Assembly: GCA_937995835.1 (NCBI GenBank)
Contig: CALKIV010000020.1
Location: 1-9,344, forward strand
From: an uncultured Dysgonomonas sp.
Lineage (GTDB): Bacteria > Bacteroidota > Bacteroidia > Bacteroidales > Dysgonomonadaceae
Direction: 5' to 3'
DNA length: 9,344 nucleotides
Shown: positions 1-7,311 of the stretch, in pieces
Layout of the letters: each line of letters begins with the position of its first letter
How positions within the stretch are numbered: position 1 is the stretch's first letter
Made by a program: the position numbers and the translations under genes
Notes under the pieces: generated by a model
What the model was told of the DNA's origin: nothing
Databases searched by the model: none
The model's input: the letters and a program-made list of their open reading frames with translations, nothing else

Positions 1-339
1 ATTGTTGATGTTTTTGTAAGCTGCTAACCAATACTTATCTACTTCAGGATGCGTAGGCAACACAGTGAACATATCTAAGTCATTGAGATAAAGGTTTACA
101 TCATTTCTACTTCCAGGATTTCCTTGCACTGCATTGTCGCTACGCAATTCGGTCAGTCGCCATTCATACCTCATAGTGTTTTGCATCCCGTTATAGCATC
201 CCACTAGTGCTGCACGTACTTTGTCTTGCGTATCTAATTTATGTATTTCTGATGGAATATCTAAGTCTAGTGTTTCGTCGCAAGCAACAAAGCAAAAGAG
301 TGAAGAGATAAGACCAACTATATAAATATATTTTTTCAT
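1..339 (-). CDS. SusD-family outer-membrane glycan-binding lipoprotein, N-terminal part
   Basis: This is the first 113 codons of an open frame that runs off the left edge, so it is incomplete rather than broken. It starts at the ATG of 339-337, 36 bp after the susC stop. Residues 1-20 form a lipoprotein signal (MKKYIYIV, then CFVAC), with Cys20 the expected lipidated residue. It is followed by D-E-T-L-D; acidic residues just after the Cys are known in Bacteroidota to favour surface export, so surface display is inferred. Residues 36-113 look like a SusD N-terminal domain: DKVRAALVGCYNGMQ (first helix), LTELRSDNAVQGNPGSRNDV (the usual 'ElraDn' region) and YWLAAYKNINN (the usual WxxxYxxIxxAN helix). 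SusD proteins cap the SusC transporter and bind the polysaccharide. The position directly after susC supports the call. The ligand cannot be told from this fragment. Confidence 0.93.
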   Translation of the reverse strand, partial: MKKYIYIVGLISSLFCFVACDETLDLDIPSEIHKLDTQDKVRAALVGCYNGMQNTMRYEWRLTELRSDNAVQGNPGSRNDVNLYLNDLDMFTVLPTHPEVDKYWLAAYKNINN

Positions 340-375
340 GTCTTTCTTTTTTATCAAATTAATAAGATATTATCC

Positions 376-3300
376 TCAAAATGTAACATTTAGTCCAAAG
401 GTAAATGTACGTTGTAGAGGGAAGCCTCCACGCTGATACCCATCCACTAGTGGCGAATCGTAAGGACTGCCTGAGGTATAGCGTGATTCGGGATTGATCC
501 CTTTATAGCCACTCGCCATAATATAAAGTAAGTTTTGTGCACCTGCATACACTCGCGCACTATTGAGCCCGATATGTTTCTTAACAAACTTAGCTGGTAG
601 TGTATAGCCTATTTGTATGTCTCGGAATGCGATATACGAACCATCTTCTACCACATAATCTGTCAAAATACGTGATGCTCCATTGGTGTAGTATGGTGTT
701 TGCCCATCACCCGGAAAAGCTGGAGATATCCATCTGTTTTTCAACATTTTTTTGTTTGTCATCAAAACATCATTGTAGTGATGATCGCCATTGATAATAT
801 CTACACCTTGCACCCCTTGCACAAGAAAAGATAATTCGAAAGATTTGTATCGCAAATTATTCGTTATCCCCCATGTAAAATCAGGAAGAGGAGAACCTAT
901 TGCTACACGGTCGCCAGCATCTACTATATCATCACCATTGGTGTCTACTATTTTCAATCCTCCGGGTGCTACTGCTACTTTGTAGTCTGCATTCTTTTTG
1001 GCTTCATCGATTTCCTCTTGCGATTTCCAAACACCATCTGTTTTGTAACCATAATATTGTATTGCTTTTTGCCCTACAATGGCTGCATATACTTCGTTTC
1101 GTTCGCCATAATTATATCCTACAGCTGGTCCACCCAACGATAATAACTTGTTCCAGTTGGTAGAGAAGTTGAAAGATGTACGCCATTCAAAATCCTTGTT
1201 AATGACATTGACGGTTGATAATTCTATCTCTAATCCACTATTACGCACCTTTCCTGAATTGTCCCAATATTTATCATACCCTGTAAGTCCCATGACTGAT
1301 CTTTGGAAAAGTAAATCTTTGGTAATAGAATAGTAGTATTCTAGATCTACAGTTATTCTATTTTTGAAAAAACCTAAGTTTAAGCCCAGATTCGACTCCT
1401 TTGTTTGTTCCCAAGTAATCTCCGGATTTCCTTGGACATAACTTGAGTTTGCAATCCCAGCGACAATATTTCCAGATTTACCAAATGAATAAGGAGCTAA
1501 GAAAAATGCATCTGCAAAAGCATAACTAGAGAGTCTATTGCTTCCATTGGTATTTACTGGAAGGTTGTTATTTCCTGTTAAACCATAAGATGCACGAAGT
1601 TTGAGACCACTGATGAAGTCTACTTCTTTCATAAATGCTTCTTCCTCCATACGCCATCCTCCCGACACAGATGGGAACCAGCTCCAACGTTTGCCTGAAG
1701 GGAAACGTGAACTTCCATCGGTACGAATACTTGCAGAAAGCATATATTTACCTTTATAAGCATAGTTTACTCTACTTAGATAAGATACCAAAACTTCTGA
1801 CATCTTGTAAGTATAGGTGCTTCGTGAATCGATAAGCGTAGCTAGATTTGCTGTTTTTATATCATCAACAGGTGAGTTCAAACCTACTATTTGTGAATAC
1901 TCGTGATTCGTTTTTTGGTAGGTAAATCCTGCTAATGCTTGTATTGAGTGATCCCTATTGATCGTTACATCATAGTTCAATGTGTTCTCGGACAAGATAT
2001 CTGTCATCAAGCTCGACTTGAATGTGCTTTGATTAGGTTCTCCTTCTTTTTTGGCTCCTGCCGCCAAGAATGCATCATCTTTGGAGTAGTTTACATAAAC
2101 CCCTGCAGATGTATTGAACTCTAATCCTTTGATAATATTAAAACTAGCATAAGCATTAGTCAATAATCTGTATTGATTATTCTTACGAGAATCTCCCTCT
2201 AAGATAGAAACTGGATTGTTTACCGTAGATGACCATGGATTGATAGTGCCATCCGATTGCCATTCTTCGCCATCAGGCATCGTACCCTTGTAGTGCAATC
2301 CATTAAAGTGACGAGAATGAGCATATGATCCTACAGGCTGTCCAGTTAGTTCTGCTGTGCCATCGGTATGACGTACAGGCATCCATGAGCGAAAACGGTA
2401 ATAATCTGTATAGTTGTTCGCCGGACGCTCTCTTGTGCCATAAGTAGGATTGATGTTTACTCCCACTTTTACAATAGGGCTAAGTTGTACATCTATCTTG
2501 GAACGCAAGCTCAACTTATCGTATGAACTTCTCTCCATTACCCCTTGGTCAGTATTATAGTTGGCAGAAAGATAATATCTCGTGCCTTTATTTCCTCCTG
2601 ATATATTTAACTGATAGTTGCTCATATACGCATTATCTCTCAGTCCTTCGCTTTGCCAGTCGGTATCATATCCCACTATTTGGTCTCCGATAATGTATTG
2701 TGCACGTTCCTCAGGAGTAGCTAGATTCCATGCTGTAGATGCTACAGATGGGTCTTGACTTCTGAAATCTGCTTCTTGGAATAGCAATCGTACATAATCT
2801 GTATAATTCATGTTATCGTGACGCTTATATGTCTTTTTGAAACCATGGTACATATTAAATGAGTATTTTGGTTTCGACACATTACCTGTTTTGGTCGTTA
2901 CGATGATAACCCCATTTGCTCCTCTAGATCCATAGATAGCAGAAGACGCTGCATCTTTTAGCACCTCAATAGACTCTATATCTGATGCCTCAACAAAAGA
3001 TAATCCATCAGCTACCGGATAGCCATCTACGACTACTAATGGCTCACCATTTACACTAAGAGAACCTAGCCCTCTTACTCTGATTTGTGGTGCTACACCT
3101 GCTTCGGACGTTGTATTTTGAATACTGACTCCTGCTAATTTCCCTTGTAGAGCTTGGTCTACACGTGTCGTCGGTATACTTTCCAATCCCTCACCAGCGA
3201 GCTTAGAGATAGACCCTGTAAGGTGTGACTTCTTTTGCACTCCATAGCCTACCACTACCACTTCTTCCAGTTGTTGTATATCTTCTATCATCACTACATC

Positions 3301-3594
3301 GATGGAGATTTGATCACCTACAGTAATGTTTTGAGTAAGATAACCCATATACGAAATCTGCAATACATCCTTAGCTTTAGCTGCCAATTGGAAGTTACCA
3401 TCTATGTCAGTTATAGTCCCTTGTGATGTCCCTTTGAGGACAACAGCAACGCCAATGAGTGGTTCACCATGTTCGTCTTTTACCACTCCCTTAATGTTTC
3501 CATTTTGTAAAGGAGCAGCAAAAAGCGATAGTAAATTGAATAAGAATAATACGAGGATTATACTTATCCGCTTTTTTGTTATCATGTCATTCAT
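376..3594 (-). CDS. SusC-family TonB-dependent outer-membrane transporter
   Basis: A complete 1072-residue protein, within the usual SusC length. It imports oligosaccharides across the outer membrane, powered by TonB, with SusD as lid. Residues about 5-27 are a Sec signal peptide ending LLSLFAA. Residues 33-108 form a carboxypeptidase-regulatory-like beta-sandwich (IKGVVKDEHGEPLIGVAV, TDIDGNFQL, ISYMGY). Next come the SusC signature EEVVVVGYGVQKK (110-122) and a plug domain to about 237, with IRVRG (171-175), EPLVVVDGYP and IEVLKDAASSAIYGSRGANG (209-228). The remainder is a 22-strand-type barrel ending in the aromatic GLNVTF. No STN domain lies between the signal peptide and the carboxypeptidase-like domain, so ECF-sigma/anti-sigma control is unlikely, which agrees with the HTCS upstream. 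The ATG at 3594 is used; a second in-frame ATG three codons later (3585) is possible. It lies 31 bp after the lyase gene and 36 bp before susD. The substrate is not readable from the sequence. Confidence 0.97.
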   Translation of the reverse strand: MNDMITKKRISIILVLFLFNLLSLFAAPLQNGNIKGVVKDEHGEPLIGVAVVLKGTSQGTITDIDGNFQLAAKAKDVLQISYMGYLTQNITVGDQISIDVVMIEDIQQLEEVVVVGYGVQKKSHLTGSISKLAGEGLESIPTTRVDQALQGKLAGVSIQNTTSEAGVAPQIRVRGLGSLSVNGEPLVVVDGYPVADGLSFVEASDIESIEVLKDAASSAIYGSRGANGVIIVTTKTGNVSKPKYSFNMYHGFKKTYKRHDNMNYTDYVRLLFQEADFRSQDPSVASTAWNLATPEERAQYIIGDQIVGYDTDWQSEGLRDNAYMSNYQLNISGGNKGTRYYLSANYNTDQGVMERSSYDKLSLRSKIDVQLSPIVKVGVNINPTYGTRERPANNYTDYYRFRSWMPVRHTDGTAELTGQPVGSYAHSRHFNGLHYKGTMPDGEEWQSDGTINPWSSTVNNPVSILEGDSRKNNQYRLLTNAYASFNIIKGLEFNTSAGVYVNYSKDDAFLAAGAKKEGEPNQSTFKSSLMTDILSENTLNYDVTINRDHSIQALAGFTYQKTNHEYSQIVGLNSPVDDIKTANLATLIDSRSTYTYKMSEVLVSYLSRVNYAYKGKYMLSASIRTDGSSRFPSGKRWSWFPSVSGGWRMEEEAFMKEVDFISGLKLRASYGLTGNNNLPVNTNGSNRLSSYAFADAFFLAPYSFGKSGNIVAGIANSSYVQGNPEITWEQTKESNLGLNLGFFKNRITVDLEYYYSITKDLLFQRSVMGLTGYDKYWDNSGKVRNSGLEIELSTVNVINKDFEWRTSFNFSTNWNKLLSLGGPAVGYNYGERNEVYAAIVGQKAIQYYGYKTDGVWKSQEEIDEAKKNADYKVAVAPGGLKIVDTNGDDIVDAGDRVAIGSPLPDFTWGITNNLRYKSFELSFLVQGVQGVDIINGDHHYNDVLMTNKKMLKNRWISPAFPGDGQTPYYTNGASRILTDYVVEDGSYIAFRDIQIGYTLPAKFVKKHIGLNSARVYAGAQNLLYIMASGYKGINPESRYTSGSPYDSPLVDGYQRGGFPLQRTFTFGLNVTF

Positions 3595-3596
3595 AA

Positions 3597-3614
3597 ATTT
3601 AAAGTATTTAAAGT
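3597..3614. repeat. Perfect tandem 9-bp repeat in the lyase-susC gap
   Basis: ATTTAAAGT occurs twice back to back (3597-3605 and 3606-3614), filling most of the 31-bp gap just before the susC start codon. On the coding strand it reads ACTTTAAAT twice. No Shine-Dalgarno sequence is present, and AT-rich leaders are normal before Bacteroidota genes, so this may be only the translation leader of susC. A local role in transcription or RNA processing before susC is possible but unsupported. Confidence 0.4.
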
Positions 3615-3625
3615 TAAATTATTTA

Positions 3626-4795
3626 TTATTTCGTCCACAATAGTACATTACGAATAGGAAGGTTACGAATTACCTCATCCACTTGCGAGGTATGTTTTAG
3701 ACTCTTCCATAGGTCAAAGTAGCTACTTTCGTTATATGCCACTGCTCCAAAGTAGAGTGCTGGTTGTGCCACTGGCCATTCGTCCCAGTACATCACATCT
3801 TTGGCATAAGTCCATGTTCCTTTATCTTTTATAAATGGATACATGAATTGTATTCCATCACGAATTGACAAGCCCTTTTCAGTTTTATATTCCCAAAGGT
3901 TATCGTCCTCTGTCGATAATATTTGCACTAGAGTAACCATTGCATCCAAGTTAAATAGTGCATATCCATAAGGTTTGGTTCGCTCTAGCTCTAATGGGAA
4001 ACTGCCATTGTCTGCCATTTGATTTGGCAGGAGAATATTCTTATACCTTTCACGGCAAAAATCTAAAGTTTCTTTATCTTCCACCAACTTGGCAAATGAT
4101 GCCACTTGCATAGCCCAACAAGTAGCATGATTATTTTTAGTATTCATCTCATCCAGTCCATTAGGATGCGTTCTTAACCATACTATATATTGCTTAAACC
4201 AGTCTTTAGCTTTGGCGAGCACTTCTTTGTCCACATTGTCAGCATGCTGCATCATTAGTATTCCTTGTGCCACTTCCATGAAATGAATAGTGTCTATGAT
4301 ACCTATCCCTCTTCCAGTGGTTATCCCTTTGATGGCTTGGGCATATTGAAGATTAGGATTCATTTTGGTATCAGCATTTACAAACCACGCATTAATGTGT
4401 TTAAAGGCATGCTCTACAAACTTTTCGTCACCTGTAGTAACATATGCAGTGGCTAATGAACCAACGATTTGGCTAAAGCGTATCATGCTATGACGGTGTG
4501 CCACAAAGTTGTTTGGGTTAGTTTCGCCATCTCTTCTGATATAAGGTTTATCTTCTCCTTCGGGATTAGGCCACCAATAATCACCTTCTGAATAGAAATC
4601 GTGGATCCCTCCTGCACTTCTATCGCACAAATAGGCTGTGACTGTTTCCGGTTCTTGTTCCATAGCCCATGCAGCATTGCTGACTATTAGATCTTTTAGC
4701 ACCGCTTCTCCAGCCTCATTCCAATTGGATGAAGTGTTGCAACTCAATAACAGAACACTACTCAAAATGAATATATACAGATTCAAATTTCTCAT
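3626..4795 (-). CDS. Alginate_lyase-superfamily polysaccharide lyase (PL38- or PL5-like), lipoprotein
   Basis: A predicted (alpha/alpha)-toroid lyase of 389 residues that would cleave a uronic-acid polysaccharide by beta-elimination, leaving a 4,5-unsaturated sugar. I place the start at the ATG of 4795, 11 bp after the GH2 stop; an in-frame TTG at 4801 would add two residues and is less likely. A lipobox LLLSC puts the lipid Cys at 19, followed by NTSSN without acidic residues, so periplasmic facing is inferred. Visible motifs: YWWPNP (73-78), YIRRDGETNPN (85-95), HRH (100-102), GRGIGIID (161-168), KNNHATCW (220-227) and ELERTKPYGYALFNL (269-283). By analogy with PL5 lyases, Asn222/His223 are candidate neutralizer and base, and Arg272 with Tyr276 or Tyr278 candidate acid-side residues. 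The WWPNP/RRDGETNP and RTKPYGYxLFNL pattern resembles PL38 more than PL5, from memory and without alignment. Known PL38 members act on alginate or glucuronan; GH88 and GH2 next door suggest a GlcA-containing substrate. The superfamily is well supported; the family and substrate are not. Confidence 0.85.
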   Translation of the reverse strand: MRNLNLYIFILSSVLLLSCNTSSNWNEAGEAVLKDLIVSNAAWAMEQEPETVTAYLCDRSAGGIHDFYSEGDYWWPNPEGEDKPYIRRDGETNPNNFVAHRHSMIRFSQIVGSLATAYVTTGDEKFVEHAFKHINAWFVNADTKMNPNLQYAQAIKGITTGRGIGIIDTIHFMEVAQGILMMQHADNVDKEVLAKAKDWFKQYIVWLRTHPNGLDEMNTKNNHATCWAMQVASFAKLVEDKETLDFCRERYKNILLPNQMADNGSFPLELERTKPYGYALFNLDAMVTLVQILSTEDDNLWEYKTEKGLSIRDGIQFMYPFIKDKGTWTYAKDVMYWDEWPVAQPALYFGAVAYNESSYFDLWKSLKHTSQVDEVIRNLPIRNVLLWTK

Positions 4796-4806
4796 ATACA
4801 ATAGTT

Positions 4807-7290
4807 TTATTCTATGTCTATAAAAATAGTTTTCAGACCTTCGGACTTGATAGCAACTACCGATTTACCTTCTTGTTTCTTTAGCTGTATACGTGCTCTT
4901 CCATTATAGGCTTGCACTTTGCTAGATCCAGTGGATGTTCCTTGGTTGACAATTAGAAGTCCATCTCCTACTGCACTAAAATAGATGTAGTCACGAGCAT
5001 TCAGCGATAACACATCATTCTTGTCTCTGAGTTGAGCTTCAATCCATACCGACTCACTATCTTCGCTTACGATAGTTGCGTTCAACTGATGAGGGTCACC
5101 AAAAGAGCGTGTCTCATATTCAAATTGTATTTCGTCTTCTATCGTCACCTTTCCTTTGGTTGCTATGGCTTTTACGGTGTTTGTCCCTTGTTTTAATAAA
5201 GTATTCCAACGCAATCCTGCAGCAGGATAATCTTGACTATTTCTTTTTTTAATTCCTAAGCTTTCTCCATTCAAAAAGAGTTCTACTTGGTCGCAGTTTG
5301 AAAAAACTTTCAGTTGTTTTTCTTCATCTGCTTTTCCCCATCTAGTAGGCCAATTGGCTCCAAAGATATGTACCATTGGCTTTTCAGTCCAATAAGATTG
5401 GAAAACATAGAATGCTTCTTTGGGAGTGAAGTCTCTCTCTACTACACCTTTTTGATTCATGTATGGTACAGGATTTTCAGGACGCACTGGTGTAGAAAAA
5501 TCTTTGAATGGCCAGTAAGCAGCACCTGTCAACCATGGCATTGTTTCTTGCTCTTTCAGATGCCAATCTACTAGATCCACTAAATACGACTCACTCCAGT
5601 CTCCATCTCTAGAAGCTCGAGCTGTGCCACCATATAACGAGGCATCACCGTCTCTTTCATCAGCCTTATCTCCCGTTGTTATTCTGTCCAATCCTACATA
5701 AGCATCTTCTGCATAACGGCGAGCATGATTGTCCCCACCCCACTCTACATGCAGAAAATGGTTTACTTGCATCATCTCGTTATACGATACACGTTTATAA
5801 TCTGTATAGACACCTCTATACCATCCTGCCCAAATGGAAGGTGAATAGACATCAACAATATCTTTGCAGAAGTCGCAACGACGGATAGCTGTCAAACGTG
5901 TGTTGTCGATGTTGTGCGCTAATGTGTGCAGCTCTGTCATAAAACTGCGTATTTTATTTTTGTCAAACTCAGGAAAGTCATTAGGCCAGTCGTTTTCATT
6001 ACCCAAGCCCCACAAAATGACTGAAGGATGATTACGATGTTGTGTTATCATATTAGTCAACATGCGTTTTGCTTGTGCCTGATACACTTCACCACCTAAT
6101 CCTCCTCTACACCATGGAATTTCTTCCCAAACAAGGATTCCCAACTTATCACATTGTTCTAACACAATACGAGATTGCTGATAGTGCCCCAAGCGAATAA
6201 AGTTGACGCCCATTTCTTTCATCATTTGCATTTCCTGAACTATCATCTCTTCAGTCATAGCTGCTGCTACTCCTGCATGATCTTCGTGACGATGTGTTCC
6301 TCTTAGCAATAGTCTTTTGCCATTGAGATGAAAAGGTCCTTTTTCTATAAATTCGAAATGACGAAAACCAAACTTTTCGTTATTGACTACTTTGCCAGCT
6401 TTTGACTCCAGCGTCACTTCTGCGGTGTATAGATTAGGAGTATCTGTAGACCATAAAATAGGATTCTTGATATCTAGAGTCAGAATGTTTTCTGTACCAA
6501 AGTTTTTCAGTTCTTTGTTTTCCTCTTTTATTATTTTCCCATTAGGATCGTATATTTTTACTTGCACCAAAGCTGATGACAATTGTTCGTAATTTTCAAA
6601 ACTAGCTTTAACATCAAGTGTTCCCATTTTCAACGCCTTGTCTACACTAGCATAGGTTTGGAGACTAGAAAAGTGCAAACTAGGTTGATATACCAGATTG
6701 ATATAGCGATATAGACCTCCATAGACATTGAAATCTGAAAGATCTGAAGGAATCATCTCGGTATCACGAGTATTGTCGCAACGAATGCTCAATGGAATTT
6801 TGCCTTCAAATCTTTTGGCATCTTCACTTTTCATAAAAGCATTGATGGCATCAGTAATATCTACACTCCATTCGTCGTAGCCACCTACATGCGAGCCTAC
6901 TTTTTGAGTGTAAATATACACCTCTATTTTTTGTCCAGCTCCTTCAAAATGAAGAATAGTACGCCCTTGAGAGTAAGGATTATTAACACTCAACTGTGTT
7001 TTGTACCAACCTGCGCCTTGATAAAAATTATTGTCAGGATCTACCGAGTCTTCACCATTGAAACAGTGAGGCAAGTTTATATTTGTCCACAAAGGAACTT
7101 CCTCCGACGAGCCTTGATTGGCTGGTCGGACTGCTTCCCAAATACTTCCTAAGTCGCCTTTAAGGAATAGCCAATCATCCGTTAGTCTTGTTCTTTCGGT
7201 ATGATTTATCTGGCTATATGAGGCAATGGAAGATGCTAAGAGAAAGCATAGCAATACTGCTCTTACTATGTAAAAGTAGATTTTATTCAT
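4807..7290 (-). CDS. GH2 beta-glycosidase (beta-glucuronidase or beta-galactosidase type)
   Basis: A complete 827-residue secreted exo-glycosidase. Residues 1-26 are a Sec signal peptide without a convincing lipobox, so it is probably soluble in the periplasm. Domains in order: sugar-binding jelly roll (about 30-200; LTDDWLFLKGD, GAGWYKTQL, GGYDEWSVDIT), immunoglobulin-like domain (205-310), TIM barrel (315-635) and two C-terminal beta domains (640-725 and 735-827, the latter like the bacterial Ig-type tail of many Bacteroidota GH2 enzymes). In the barrel, GTHRHEDHAG, NFIRLGHYQQS and GILVWEEIPW are typical GH2. Glu432 in WGLGNENDW is the expected acid/base and Glu516 in HVEWGGDNHARR the expected nucleophile. 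N612-Q-K614-G resembles the NxK motif with which beta-glucuronidases bind the carboxylate, but similar NxKG strings also occur in some Bacteroidota beta-galactosidases. The gene begins 21 bp after the GH88 gene and ends 11 bp before the lyase ATG. It would remove a non-reducing beta-GlcA or beta-Gal from lyase products. The family is certain, the specificity open. Confidence 0.94.
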   Translation of the reverse strand: MNKIYFYIVRAVLLCFLLASSIASYSQINHTERTRLTDDWLFLKGDLGSIWEAVRPANQGSSEEVPLWTNINLPHCFNGEDSVDPDNNFYQGAGWYKTQLSVNNPYSQGRTILHFEGAGQKIEVYIYTQKVGSHVGGYDEWSVDITDAINAFMKSEDAKRFEGKIPLSIRCDNTRDTEMIPSDLSDFNVYGGLYRYINLVYQPSLHFSSLQTYASVDKALKMGTLDVKASFENYEQLSSALVQVKIYDPNGKIIKEENKELKNFGTENILTLDIKNPILWSTDTPNLYTAEVTLESKAGKVVNNEKFGFRHFEFIEKGPFHLNGKRLLLRGTHRHEDHAGVAAAMTEEMIVQEMQMMKEMGVNFIRLGHYQQSRIVLEQCDKLGILVWEEIPWCRGGLGGEVYQAQAKRMLTNMITQHRNHPSVILWGLGNENDWPNDFPEFDKNKIRSFMTELHTLAHNIDNTRLTAIRRCDFCKDIVDVYSPSIWAGWYRGVYTDYKRVSYNEMMQVNHFLHVEWGGDNHARRYAEDAYVGLDRITTGDKADERDGDASLYGGTARASRDGDWSESYLVDLVDWHLKEQETMPWLTGAAYWPFKDFSTPVRPENPVPYMNQKGVVERDFTPKEAFYVFQSYWTEKPMVHIFGANWPTRWGKADEEKQLKVFSNCDQVELFLNGESLGIKKRNSQDYPAAGLRWNTLLKQGTNTVKAIATKGKVTIEDEIQFEYETRSFGDPHQLNATIVSEDSESVWIEAQLRDKNDVLSLNARDYIYFSAVGDGLLIVNQGTSTGSSKVQAYNGRARIQLKKQEGKSVVAIKSEGLKTIFIDIE

Positions 7291-7311
7291 GGTATTTAGT
7301 TTTCTTATATT

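Noticed and set aside
340..375. AT-rich hairpin between susC and susD (TAATA-TCT-TATTA) as a terminator
   Set aside because: The stem is only five A/T pairs with no GC content and no U-run right behind it, and susC and susD are normally co-transcribed.
600..3643. Open frames of 60-90 codons on the plus strand across susC
   Set aside because: They lie antisense to a well-conserved SusC gene, have no recognisable domains and biased, low-complexity composition, and look like shadows of its codon pattern. The same holds for the plus-strand frames across the lyase, GH2 and GH88 genes.
4483..4677. Second minus-strand frame (64 codons) within the lyase gene
   Set aside because: It is a plus-one-type shadow inside an intact lyase frame whose motifs continue unbroken across the region; there is no sign of a frameshift.
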